A stretch of DNA of 64,000 bases from Zea mays. Taxonomy: Eukaryota > Streptophyta > Magnoliopsida > Poales > Poaceae. A program made the position numbers and the translations under genes. Shown here in pieces: positions 1 to 10,566 of the stretch. Position 1 is the stretch's first letter, and each line of letters opens with the position of its first letter. The notes below the pieces were generated by a model that was given only the letters and a program-made list of their open reading frames with translations, had not been told where the DNA came from and did not search any database. The stretch covers positions 14,012,850 to 14,076,849 of the forward strand of contig NC_050102.1 of assembly GCF_902167145.1 (NCBI RefSeq), given 5' to 3'.

Positions 1-1032
1 TGCCACGCTCTAGTGACTCATACCATGTGTTTGGTTGTTGTAGAAGTCGAACCAGGCCAGCATAAGCCTAGCTAGTATTGGTAGAACCAGAGTGAGTTCA
101 TGCAAGCGCTTCTGTTTGGTTGTTTGTATAGACTCGTGCAGACTAAAGGCAGACTTTGTTTGGTTATTTGCACTGAAACATGTATTACAGAATGGTGCAT
201 AAATAAATTTTCAAATACGATATAGTATTAGTGGTCTAGTTTTGTTCACAAAAGTCTTAGAAACACAAATATGAAATCTACTCGGTGATTAAATATTTTA
301 ATTAGAAGATTTAATAGAAAAACAATCTAAAAACATTATAGGTATGCGTGCCCCTGCATAAGCAGGGCCTGCATGTAGGTTGCACACCGGCGTACGCAGC
401 AATTGGCCATCTCCGTGGAGCCTGGCTCAGCCGCATTTTTTGCATGGAGAGCGCTTGTATCGACCCGTCAAGCTACTAGACATACCACACTTTAAAACTC
501 CGCGGATGCAGCTGCATCCCCACGGCAGTGAACCAATCACACGGATATTGATTCCTCTGGTTTCTGACTGCTACATCAGCTCTATCATCTATACGGTGTG
601 GAGTTATTTGTTTGGAATTATAATTTGTCCAGATTACATAATCTAAATCTAGATAGATTATAATCCCAAACAAACGTCCTCTTGTTTGTAGAAATTGAAA
701 CCGATCTCCAACGCGAATACCAAAAAAAACGAAAACTTTAGGTCGGTTTTTTGAAATACCGGTTCGATATTTGGGCTTCGATAAAAAATATGCCCAGGCC
801 TAAGCTTTAGGCCGTGTGAGAGCGACGAAGTACGACAGCCCCTGCAGGCTTGGCCGCTTGGGGGGTTCGTCGGTGCCAACTTTTTTGCAATTTGGTCCTT
901 TTAGGGTTTTTTGCACAATTATGCCCTTGGCCGTTTCATTTCAAAAAATGGACCCTTAGCTCGGCGCCGAGGTTGTGTCAGTCGGCGCCAACAATATTGG
1001 CGTGCATACGTCAGACAATGGGATACCGTGGC
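1..1032. other. AT-rich non-coding flank
   Basis: I see no convincing gene here. Short frames exist but lack splice signals, a start context or recognisable motifs. The segment is AT-rich up to about 840 and then becomes the GGCGCC-rich upstream region of the gene at 1155. TGTTTGGTT-like words recur near 27, 111 and 157, and a small foldback lies at 608-673, so old MITE debris is likely. Confidence 0.6.
608..673. repeat. Small foldback, MITE-like remnant
   Basis: The 18-base ends 608-625 and 656-673 are inverted repeats matching at 16 of 18 positions (TTGTTTGGxATTATAAT type), separated by about 30 bases. No clear target duplication is visible. It could be a residual MITE or a chance AT-rich hairpin. 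Confidence 0.4.
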
Positions 1033-1073
1033 CACGTACCTCGGCGCCATAGATCTTGGCGCCGAGGTACGTG
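1033..1073. promoter_or_regulatory. Perfect 16-bp inverted repeat upstream of the TATA box
   Basis: Arms 1033-1048 (CACGTACCTCGGCGCC) and 1058-1073 are exact reverse complements with a 9-base loop. Further TCGGCGCC words occur near 960 and 983. The hairpin ends three bases before the TATA box of the gene starting at 1155, so it is probably a promoter element. The TTGGCGCC core resembles an E2F-type site; that reading is inference. Confidence 0.55.
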
Positions 1074-1075
1074 CC

Positions 1076-1083
1076 TATAAATA
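1076..1083 (+). promoter_or_regulatory. TATA box of the gene at 1155
   Basis: TATAAATA lies 72 bases before the first ATG. This is normal plant spacing if transcription begins near 1107. Confidence 0.6.
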
Positions 1084-1154
1084 AACCCTACGCCCGACTT
1101 GTTTTGTGCTCATTCCTATTCTGCGAAACTAGAGATATCGGCCTGATTTGTAGG

Positions 1155-1837
1155 ATGTCTAAACGTGGTAAATCTGCTAAACAAAGGTAAGCGTTGTATT
1201 AAATCTTATTTTATGAGTCTATTATATTTGTGATTGTTATAGATCTTATCGAAATTTAGGAAGGGTCCTTTGACCGGAACTGCCTTCGACCCGCTGCCTT
1301 TGCCAACTGGTGTTCCAGTGCCTATGTGTTTTTGTGGTGATCTTTGTAAGGTTGATAAGTCTGAGGATCATGACACCTATCGACAGAGGTATTGGATGTG
1401 TGCTAACTTTGCATTTGAGCCAACTATTGTTCAACGTCGGTTGAATTTAATGGTGAGAATATTCTTGTTATATGTTAACAATTTGAAGACTCAGAGTGGT
1501 GAATGTTTTTTTTGCATACTAATAATTGCATGTTTTGTAGACTCCTCCACCGCTATGTGATTTTGAACAGTGGATTGACACAGAAATATCAGAGAAAGAC
1601 AAGAAGTGGTTGGAGAATCTTAAAAAGTGGGATGCAGAGGACAAAGAGAGGATGGAGAAAAGACGAGAGGAGCTTGCTACCGAGCAACAACGTGAAGACG
1701 AGCAGGAAATGAGGCGTGTTGCTGAATGCAGGGAAGAGAAGGAGAAGAAGCTTGAGCGCGCACGTCGTGCAAAGGAAGCAATGGAGGAGAACCCTGATGC
1801 ATTTCGTAAGGGCAAATGGCCCCGTTGCACTCAGTAG
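1155..1837 (+). CDS. Three-exon gene, Cys-motif and charged-helix protein (~173 aa)
   Basis: Exons are 1155-1186, 1260-1452 and 1541-1837. Donors (AAG/GTAAGC, ATG/GTGAGA) and acceptors (TTTAG, TTTGTAG) are good and the phases fit, giving an open product ending at TAG 1835-1837. The N-terminus is short and basic (MSKRGKSAKQR). Exon 2 has CFCGDLC and a later WMCANFAFEP, resembling a degenerate GRF/C2C2 zinc-binding motif. Exon 3 is a highly charged Glu/Arg/Lys helix, probably coiled coil, ending KGKWPRCTQ. I recall similar small proteins near grass transposons carrying plant-mobile-domain genes, but no function is known to me. A TATA box lies upstream, and the gene converges on the split GRF gene ending at 2107. 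The frame is unbroken, so it may be expressed. Confidence 0.6.
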
Positions 1838-2106
1838 TCTAGGTGTTTTATTTGAAGTTATGTAGTAATGAACTTATTATTCGGTATTATGTATTGTTGA
1901 ACAATGATATTTGGTAATGAACTACCTTCAAATTGATGAAAACGACATAAATACGCAATTGATGAAAACTACATTTAAAGCAATTGTTGAAGACGACTTC
2001 AAGCAATTGATAAAGATAATCAACACGCTGAAAGCAATTGATACAGAAGAGTTCTCTAGTAGTGCTCCCACATTCCAAATTGTGTGGACCCTTCTCCATA
2101 GTATCC

Positions 2107-2307
2107 TCACATTGTTGTTGTCTGCTGTGGGTGCGGTGGAGACGTTGGAGGACCAACATTCTTGCTGTGACAAAGGCAGCAACAATATGGATCTGAGCAT
2201 ACTTGCACCTGTGAAGCACCAGCATTGCTGTTGTATGTTTCTTCCTCGTCATTTCGGTTACTTACTTCCCTCTCTAGATCAAATATCCTATTCTGTAGGT
2301 AGGATAT
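2107..2307 (-). pseudogene. GRF zinc-finger gene, 3' half of exon 2 (split by element A)
   Basis: Minus-strand frame that runs out of element A at the target duplication and continues through a heptad-like stretch (YLQNRIFDLEREV) and a Cys/His-rich tail (CCCLCH) to a stop at 2107-2109. When the duplicated GATAT is counted once, this frame continues in phase from the fragment at 56193-56257. The two pieces are therefore one exon interrupted by 53.9 kb. It converges on the gene ending at 1837. Confidence 0.7.
2303..2307. repeat. Target site duplication of element A (left)
   Basis: GATAT immediately before the first TGTCGG of the left LTR; the identical pentamer follows the right LTR at 56193-56197. 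Confidence 0.92.
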
Positions 2308-3316
2308 TGTCGGAGAGCAAATCTCCGGCCGGGTGGCGGAGTGCACCCGCCGTAAATCCTAAGATGAGGGTTTAGAGTGGTTCGGGCCGTCGGAGCGTAA
2401 CACCCTACTCCACTGTGTGATGTATTGCTTGTGAGCTTGTATGAGCTTGTGAGTCTAAGATTGGATCTGCCTTGTAACGTCGCATGCCTCCACTTTTATA
2501 GCTGAAGAGGGACATGTACAAAGGTACTGGGCCCTGACATGTGGGCCTAGGGACATAAAGAATATAGCGCTTGGAGCTACAAATGTTTGCTACTGGGGCC
2601 AACTTTTTGTGCCCCGACGCCCGAGATCTCCGTATCCTCGGCGTACAGGGGAAGCTTCTTGTAGAAGGTATGGTGAGCACAGTGCGCCGCTCGGCACGGG
2701 CGCACTGTTTGCCAACAGACTGGACAGGGGCGCTGCCTGCTGGATGACCTTGACGCTGTCTGCCTGTAGATAGGACAGGGCACATTAAATGGTGAGAGGG
2801 CGCGTCACCCGTCAGCGTGGTGGCAGGCGGCGCGTCCTCTCCGCAATAAATGCAAAGATTGCACGACTGTATGGGCCTTACGTCAGGCTCGGCCCGTTGG
2901 CTTATGTCACGAGCCACAAGCCACGCGGTAGCAGCGGGTCTCCGCCTGATCGAGGAGCGTATGGCAAGGCCTGGACACGTGTCAGCACCGGACCCTTGCT
3001 TGTGCCGGGGTCCTCTCCGTCCCAGGACCTTGCTAAGGCCCGGACCTCTCTTGGGGGGACCTGGGACCCACCCGAGGGACCCGACATGTCTTCTCGGGAG
3101 CTCCAGACTCGTACACACAGGGGTCCGGTGTTCCTCTGTGGAAGTCCGGACCCAACGACGCTTCATGGGATGTATTATCTTTCCTCACCACGCGGTGCCC
3201 TTAGGCTTGCCCATGTGGTGGGGTCGGGTGCCGCTCTTCGTGTGACCTGGATGTGTCGTACGGGTGCAGCGTCTTCATACTGTAGAAGAGGGTACCCCTA
3301 TTTCAAGGTACCGACA
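2308..3316 (-). repeat. Element A 3' LTR
   Basis: Begins TGTCGGAGAGC and ends CCGACA. It aligns over its length with 55125-56192 but lacks 59 bp after about 2368. The minus-strand TATA box is present near 2496-2504 but is mutated next to the core relative to the other LTR. Confidence 0.93.
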
Positions 3317-3334
3317 GTAGCCCCCCGGGCCCAC
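3317..3334 (-). other. Element A polypurine tract
   Basis: On the minus strand a purine-rich GGGCCCGGGGGGCTAC directly abuts the 3' LTR, as expected for plus-strand priming. It is the same GGGGGCTAC type seen in elements C and D. Confidence 0.75.
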
Positions 3335-3816
3335 CTCAAGGGAGGGCGCGAGCCTGCAGGTGGGGCCAAAACCTGTATCCTGCGTAAGCACAGCATGTCC
3401 GGGGCATCTTCTTAGCGCGTGCCATACTAACCCAGCGCGCGCATGCTGCCAGCTTGCTATTGGTCACACAACCCGTCGTGCCGGTTTTCGTAGTCGACTA
3501 GCGTGTGGCCCCCACGCATGGCGGTTTGGTTGTGCCCCACGTGCGTGGGGCGCCTGTTGGCCCCGCCTATGTTAAGAATATCCTCCGGCGGTGGCCCCGA
3601 GGCGACGTGGGAGCGTGCGCGGCGGTTTGTCTCTCTTGCGCATGGAAGCCAGCGCCTCAGCCACGTGACCTGTGGGTCCCGGCCCCTCTGTCAGTGACTG
3701 AGTTGTTCGGGCGCTAGGTGTGCGTCAGGCGGATTTTTCCAGGGCGCGTGAGGAGCCTTTTTCTTGAAAAAGGGGTTTTTCCGCGCGCAATGGTTTCGCT
3801 TTCGCATTTTCTCCAA
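3335..3816 (-). other. Element A 3' untranslated block, left of element B
   Basis: GC-rich sequence with no supportable gene. It is contiguous with the block resuming at 32797 once element B and one copy of its target duplication are removed. Confidence 0.6.
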
Positions 3817-3821
3817 CTGCT
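3817..3821. repeat. Target site duplication of element B (left)
   Basis: CTGCT before TGTAACACC; the same pentamer follows the right LTR at 32792-32796. Confidence 0.93.
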
Positions 3822-4677
3822 TGTAACACCCCAGGTGTTACCTTGGCTAGAGCCACCTTGGCACTAGAAGCTGTGATCACAAGGAGTAAAGGCTTAGGGC
3901 AACACTTGAGAACTTGGAGACCAAGTGCTGATAAAGTTGCCAATGACATAAGAAGCATTACTCTAATCCTTGCACACTTACTACCTTGGATCAGGGGGGA
4001 GAAGAACCCTAGACCTCTCCTAAACCCTATCTTCCAAAACCCTAGGCAAGGGGGGAAAGAGAGTGAACAAGTGGGCAAAGCATGTGTAACTTTTACCCAA
4101 ACCCTAACTAACTTGGTAACCATCAATTAGGGGAGGAAAATGTTGCAAAAAGACCCCTGGAGAAACCCCAATTCAAATCTCCAAGTGGAGAGAGAGCTAG
4201 AGCTCTCTATTTCCCTCTAAGTCAATTTTTAACCCTAACCCAAAGATCAACCGTGTTCACTTTGAAGATGGCGCCAAAACCACTTGGGTTCTATACCAAA
4301 AATGTGGTATACCACCTAAGGCACCCCCTGGAAAAAGTGGAGACCGAGACTCGGACGTTTGACAGCTCTTGACATCAGTTTTGTCGCAATGTGGGCAGTG
4401 AGACAAGCCAGATTTGGCGCCCGTCTATCTCTTGATCTAGGGCGTATCCTCCATTGGAACTCACACATGTGAGATAGCCCTAGGTGCCAGGAAGAGGCCT
4501 GCGCCGGATTCATGGCGAGATTCGCACGTTTGCGATCTCTGGAGACGTTTGAACACTCGAAGAAAAACACCTCCACGTGTTCGACGCCTTCTGCCCGCGC
4601 CAGAGCACGCTCGCGCGCGCCCCCGCACGCCCAGTGCCGCGCCCGAGCCAAGCCAGCGCCATGGCCCGCGCCCGCGC

Positions 4678-4686
4678 TTATAAAAC
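4678..4686 (+). promoter_or_regulatory. TATA box in element B LTR
   Basis: TTATAAAAC followed by a GC-rich leader. The 3' LTR carries the same box near 15273, one base shorter upstream. Confidence 0.6.
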
Positions 4687-5209
4687 CCTCCCAGACTTAG
4701 ATTGTACCCTTCCGCGCACCCTCAAACCTCACTGGAGTCGAGCTCGTCGCCGTTTGCCCGTGCGCAGCGAGTCCGCGGCCGCCCACTCCCTCTGCCACCG
4801 TAGACCGGCCAGTGGAGCCATTCCCAACTCCGTCCAGCCCTCAGAGAAGATTGTGCACACCTCCGTGAGGCTCCCCGAGCGAGGAATCGGAGTTTACTTC
4901 GCCGGAGAGGCCAGTCCACGCTCGCCGGAGCTCTCAACCCCGCTGGAGTACGTGGACCGGGTAAACCACTCCACCATCCTTCGATTCCTTGTGCACACGG
5001 TCGCTATGTTACCCCGTGAAGCTCACCATGCCCTCGGATTGAACCAGTTCGCCGTGGTTTGGCCGGTATACTCGCCGCCGACGAGGACACCCGCCTGCAC
5101 GCGTGGACCAGGCGATTCCGGCCATCCCCGACGTCAAGCCATACCTCGACGTGACCGCCAGAGTCTCCCCGAGCCAACCCCACCCTTCGCCGGACCTCCC
5201 TCGCCGCTG

Positions 5210-6623
5210 GTAAGCCGCGCCACCCTTTTCTTTCCGCGGTTACTGTTTGCATAAGGGGAAGGACTGCGGGTGAGAGGGAGAGAAGGTCAGGGGGTTTTGT
5301 GTAATGTCAGAGACACAGGGGAATAGTGGCGTGAGGGTAGATTTGCGAAGGTGGATTTAGTTTAAACCTAGGGACCTCGGTGTAAACTGTTTTTCCAGAA
5401 AACCTTTATTAAATCTGTTTTTAAATTGGACAGAAACTTTGAAAATGCATAACTTCTGTTTAAATCATCCAAATTTGGTCAAACCAATTTTGTCAGATTC
5501 TAAATAATGTAACCTATTTAAGAAAAATATAAAACCCCCTATGTACTGTAGAAAACTTTAAAGCTCTGATTTAGTTATAGTTTTGACCAAAAGCTTAATA
5601 ATAGGGCCAAAATTAGTTGCACTATTTGACTGGGGTTAGAAAAATTTTGAGAAGTTTATATATACCTACTAAACCAAATAAAAATGTTAAACCTCTCTGT
5701 CCACTCCATTTAAATTAGTTTTACCCCTTATTCTATAATATGCTTAAGGATAAGGAAAATAGAAAATGTAATTTAATTAATGAACCAGAGAGTACCTCTA
5801 TTTTTGTTAGGTTACTTATTCAATATAGTTCACTGGAAAAATATATCATACCCTGTCTTAGTGTAAAATAAGTAAGATCCCTTTTGTTTTAATAAAACAA
5901 GTGAAACTTAGAAAAACTCTACAAAAATAACCCCAAGGTAAAAACACCCCCACCCTTGGGATAACTAATGTTTTATTAATGAGAACTTAGGAAAAATATG
6001 AAATCTGCTGTTTGACATTTTTCAAATAATAATGTAGTAGAAAGTGCCTTTTTGACATTAAACTTAAGAAAATCATAACTAAATAACCACCCCTTAGTTT
6101 TCTGTGATTTTTAGCACAGAAGCCTATTATTACTATTGGATGCCAGCAAAAAATAACCTTTAGGACAGAACCCACCCCTAACTAAGAGATGTAGTGTAAA
6201 GTGGCCCATTTTTGCATAACTCTTGTCATTTTTGTTTAGAGCATAGCTTTTGTACTTTAAGCCTCAACAACCCACTGTAATTTTTACAGAATTTTTGGAA
6301 ATTATTAAAACACTGTCGTAGTTCAAACCTACACTAGAAACCCTAAATGGAAATTAGAGAAAGGAAAAGGAATAATGGAAATTAATGTCGTCCTAAAACC
6401 TTTATAAAATTGTCCACTGAAATCTATAAAGACAATACCAATCCACTATGTTATCCTAAAAGAAAACCTAAGCCTAAAAGGTAATAAGTCTATGTATATA
6501 TATATACCACTAGAAGCCCCACATAACCAGGAAACCCTAAGTTAATTCTTGACTTAGTTTCTTTAGCTTAATGTTCTTAAATCTTGCATAATCATGACAT
6601 ACATGTTCATTGCATTTCGATAG
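5210..6623 (+). other. Intron-like segment inside element B LTR
   Basis: A GTAAGC donor at 5210 ends a GC-rich block. The next 1.4 kb is T/A-rich like a plant intron and ends at CGATAG (6623), after which GC-rich sequence resumes. The 3' LTR keeps both sites (15805 and 17248). A leader intron within the LTR is inference from composition and splice signals. Confidence 0.45.
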
Positions 6624-8156
6624 ACTGTAATCTTGCTGACGGAGAGTACATCCTCGTGCCGGAGCAAGGAGCTGCTCAGGAGGTAGCCCCCGATCCAGCA
6701 CCCGAGCCTGCACCAGAGGACCTGTCTGCCACTGCTTTGGAAGGCAAGCCCCAGTTTTATGCATAACCTGTTATTTATGCTATTTTACTTCACTTAATGA
6801 TTGTAGGATTGATTGTGCACTTAGGTGTAGGAATTGTTTGAAACCCTAGTTGCATGATCTCAGGAATCCTTTTGAGATGAATACTAGTATGACAGGTCGA
6901 GTAGTTGCTTTATTTAATTAGGATCTCGGTAGAAGACGAGTGATTTTTATAGCACTCGCGCGAGATCAGGAAATTGATTGTACCCACTTTCACACTGTCA
7001 TGATACTAATTGGTGGATAACAATCCATGGGGATTGGTTGTTCACGAGATGGAAAATGGAATAAGGATTAACGTGCGGATACCTGTGTCAAGCGTTTGAA
7101 CGTACTAAACACATACCGAGAAATATGGTAAATCGGTAAGCCTAGTACCTGAGTGAACCTGCCCGCAGACATATCCCCTCACGCGACCTCAGACGAGGTC
7201 TCCCATTCCAGTTATGGTGGGTACAAGTGCGGTCACTGCACGACGGCCACTCGGGGTCAGTGGGGCATTGTACGCCAAGGCGGTGAGCCCTGATCTGTTG
7301 CCAGGGAATCGATGGGGACGGTTGATGTGTGTGGGGACGGAGTGCCCCTACATGTCGTGTGTTTAGGTTTACCTTGCAAGGATAAAAACTCGATTCGAAT
7401 CGTCTGCTTCTCGCAGCTAATGAGACTGCTTGATCCATTGTACTGCATTGAGTAATAAGTGGAAGTATGATGAGTTGAGATAAGATGTTGATTGCTAATA
7501 ATGCTTGCTACCATGTATGAGTAGATAGTCTACTTTTAGCCTTAAGAGAGTCACACTTAATTTTGACTAAGTTAAACTCTTGATTTAGAAACTCAGCTAG
7601 TGCTTTTGGCAACCAAACCCCACAGCCAAACAGCTGCATGTCTAGAGGTAGAGGAGTAGACTCCTCACACCGGGTAAGTCTAGCTGAGTATTAGTATACT
7701 CAGCCTTGCTTGTGGCACAATTTTTACAGGTTCTCTGGAGGAAATGGTTGCTGGGATAACTTGGCCGTCCACCTTGCCACCGGGTTGGACTGTCGAGTGG
7801 GACCCTGCCTCGGCTGAGGAGGAGCATGAGGAGTGATGGGACAGGCTTCCCCATACCTCTATTTATTTACCGTTAGTTTATTTCCGCTGCACTTCGAACA
7901 ATGATGGTTACTTTTGCAAAAACTCCGATGATGATGATGATGTAATAATTTAATACTATGACATGTATGGTTTTATGCTTTATTGTATTTGCTCTGTGAC
8001 TCACCTTCGAGTGAGAATGTGGTACTTGATCCTGTCAGTGGCCGTGTCGGACTAGATCCGAGGGATTGACGGGTTATTCCCATTTAAGTGTGGTCTAGCC
8101 TCTGAGGCGGGGCTTAGGCACTTAAGTTGGAATAATTCGGGCAGTTCCGCCACAGC

Positions 8157-8168
8157 TGGTATCGGAGC
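8157..8168 (+). other. Element B primer binding site (tRNA-Met type)
   Basis: TGGTATCGGAGC, two bases after the LTR, differs by one base from the usual TGGTATCAGAGC complementary to initiator tRNA-Met. Confidence 0.85.
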
Positions 8169-8579
8169 TTGTACCACCACAGAGGAATCAATAAAATGTA
8201 AATACCATCAATTTTCCAAGTAAAACTTGATAGAAACCAGGTTGGATATATAGTAGGACGAGCAGGAAAGACCTAGGACGTGAAGCCTTAGGGTAATAGA
8301 AGGGTAGCTAGGTGGCTAAGTAACTAGGCCCTACAGGCCACTTTTACAGGATGGGAGTTCCTCCCTATTCCTTTTATCTTGTTGTGAGGTCGTTCAGGAC
8401 GAGCATGCATGCATTCATAATTAAGCAAAAGGATAACTGAGTAAAGGACTTCAAAACAAGATAACAACCAATTAGGTCCCCAGTGCCTTTTTCATTTAAC
8501 TAGAGAAGGGCTGAGTTTTATTTTTCCTTGTTCTTTTTTTATAATTCTTCTTCTTTTACTTACGCTTAACCGTACACAG
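8169..8579 (+). other. Element B untranslated leader
   Basis: No frame of note. It ends in a pyrimidine-rich tract and CACAG directly before the ATG at 8580, which looks like a splice acceptor. Confidence 0.5.
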
Positions 8580-9449
8580 ATGACTTCCCATGGATCCTCC
8601 GATGACGGAAATGCACTCACCCACACTGACGGACTTGCACGAGAGGGCTTTCCCCGCATTCTGTGGGAGGTACTTCAGGGGGCCGGATACACGACACCCC
8701 CTCAGTACGCGGTGCAGCAGTTCGAGAAGCACCGAGTGCCTCGCTGTAGGGTGAGGATGACTTTGGAGCCTCATCCCCTGCAGCCAGGCTGGCGCTCTTT
8801 GGACTCCGAGTCTTTCGGGTACCGAGCAGAGGACACGATCGAGGCGATCGCTCTGCATGGATTGACTACCTTCTGCGGATTCCATCCTTTGGAGCTGGCC
8901 ACCCACCCTATTGGCTTGTTCCCCGCTGAAAGGGAGGACGACCCAATGTGGAAGGATCGGGTGGAGCATGCCAAGGATATCTGGGCCATCTACCCAGGAC
9001 AGACTGCGCACTTGACAGTACGGTGCATGAATGCTCTGTACCGTCTGCAGGTGATGCGCGGTGAGGCAATGTCCCATCTGATGGCGCTGCTGGAGGCAAC
9101 AAAGATTACGCTGGATAACAGAGAGGAGCTCGTGGTTGACTTGTCTCAAGAAATGGTGGAGAAGGACTTGCAGGTGGAGCAGCTATCCACTGATATTCAG
9201 GAGTTGGAGGAGCTGGTAGGCACTAGGGAGAACACCATCGAGGTTCTAGAGGATCAGCTCCTTAACACTCAGCAGCAGCTTGCTGAGGCTAACGAGCACC
9301 TGGACATGCACCACCAGGAGATCCAGGACTAGGAGGCCAACGAGGACGTCGACATCGAGGGAGGAGATGAGCCTGCCTCCAGTGTGGACACTGCCGGCTC
9401 GGGAAGACCACCTTCCCCCGAGTCGAGTGTTGCTTCGTTCGCTCACTAG
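8580..9449 (+). pseudogene. Element B extra ORF before gag, coiled-coil protein
   Basis: An ATG-initiated frame of 250 codons ends at TAG 9330-9332. The same frame stays open for 38 more codons to TAG 9447-9449, so the first stop is probably a mutation and the ancestral product about 289 residues. Residues about 1-150 are mixed globular-looking sequence without a family I recognise. Residues about 165-250 form a long Leu/Glu/Gln-rich coiled coil. The tail after the stop is acidic and Ser/Pro-rich. It has no gag, knuckle or protease motifs. Extra ORFs before gag are known in some plant gypsy elements; the role of this one is unknown to me. Confidence 0.6.
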
Positions 9450-9751
9450 GTGTTCGGGATAGGCTTAGAAGTTGGATAGTCGGACTCCTCGCAGCTAGCT
9501 TAGCTTTTGCACCCTTGGGGTACTAGGCTAGATAGAGTTGAGTCATTTTGGACAATTGATGTAATCGTGCTAAACTCTCTTGGAAGCTTGTTTGATGGAT
9601 GCTGTCATCAGTTTAAATTTGGAAGGAAGAATTTATGCCTCTTTAACATCCTTTTGTTGAAATCGGAGTCTATCATGTTGTTTTAACTTTTTCTCCGTGA
9701 TAAAATCTTGAACTTGGAACTGTGGTGTTAAGTATGTATGTGGTTTTTCAG
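9450..9751 (+). other. Spacer between extra ORF and gag of element B
   Basis: No supportable gene. It ends TTTTTCAG directly before the gag ATG at 9752, again an acceptor-like junction. Confidence 0.5.
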
Positions 9752-10566
9752 ATGGCCGGGAGGCAGCGTCGTGGCCAGAACGAGCGCGTTCCTCCACCGC
9801 CGCCACCACCTCCCACTCTGCAGGAGCTCATGGCTCAGCAGAATGAGATCCTGAGGCAGCTGGCTCAACCTCAGCCACCACCTCAGCATTATGGTGGTGG
9901 AGACCATCAGCGTCACCCTACGGCGGCTACATACCAGGAATTCCTTAGCACCCAGCCTCCATTGTTCACAAGGCGGAGGACCCACTTGACGCAGATGTGT
10001 GGCTGCGAGTGGTGGAATCCAAATTCCCACTGCTCCATGGAGTTTGCTCAGAGGTCACCAAAGTCAGGTTCGCCACCCAGCAGCTTCGCGGACCTGCAAG
10101 GGCTTGGTGGGATCATTTTCTTGCTATGCAGCCAGAGGACCGAGAGGTGGAGTGGAGGGAGTTCAAGGCAGCTTTTAGAGGACACCATATACCAGCCGGG
10201 ATCATGGACAGGAAGCTCAATGAGTTTTTGGCACTCACTCAGGGCAACAGGACAGTGTTGCAGTATGCCCAGGCTTTTAATGATTTGTGCCAGTATGCGG
10301 GATATCATGCAGATATAGATGAGAAGAAGAGGGATAGGTTCAGGAGGGGGCTCAGCACTAAACTCCGTGACCGTCTCAACACCGTCAGGGCCAACAGTTA
10401 TAATGAGTTGGTCAACATGGCGATCTCCCAAGAGGACTGCATTACAGCTAGACAGGCAGAGAAGAAGAGGAAGACCCCTGTGGCAGGACCCTCAGCTCAG
10501 CCACAGCGCTTCAGGATTGTGTCCGACACCTAGGGCAGGGGACCCCAGCAGCAGCAAGGGCGATGG
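9752..10566 (+). pseudogene. gag: Element B gag (broken)
   Basis: Starts MAGRQRRG at 9752 and is followed by a poly-proline run. The frame shifts by one lost base at about 9967. The capsid-like region continues in the frame at 9997 with WWDHFLAM and YAQAFNDLCQYAGYH, typical of plant gypsy gag. TAG at 10531-10533 interrupts the Gln-rich linker before the zinc knuckle, which lies just downstream in the same frame ([14 protein letters not shown] from about 10672). The capsid would assemble cytoplasmic particles; this copy cannot make an intact one. Confidence 0.85.

Larger units (their letters stand above)
3822..8154 (+). repeat. Element B 5' LTR (4333 bp)
   Basis: Starts TGTAACACCCCAGG and ends GTTCCGCCACA. 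The first bases form a hairpin (GTAACACC / GGTGTTAC). A TATA box lies at 4678-4686. A GC-rich leader at about 4690-5209 is followed by a 1.4-kb AT-rich stretch bounded by splice-like sites (5210-6623). Short open stretches at 4577-5254 and 6584-6766 show no recognisable domain. Confidence 0.92.

Noticed and set aside
2405..3166. 250-codon frames in the LTRs of element A
   Set aside because: Entirely inside the LTR on both copies, low-complexity, with different stops in the two LTRs.
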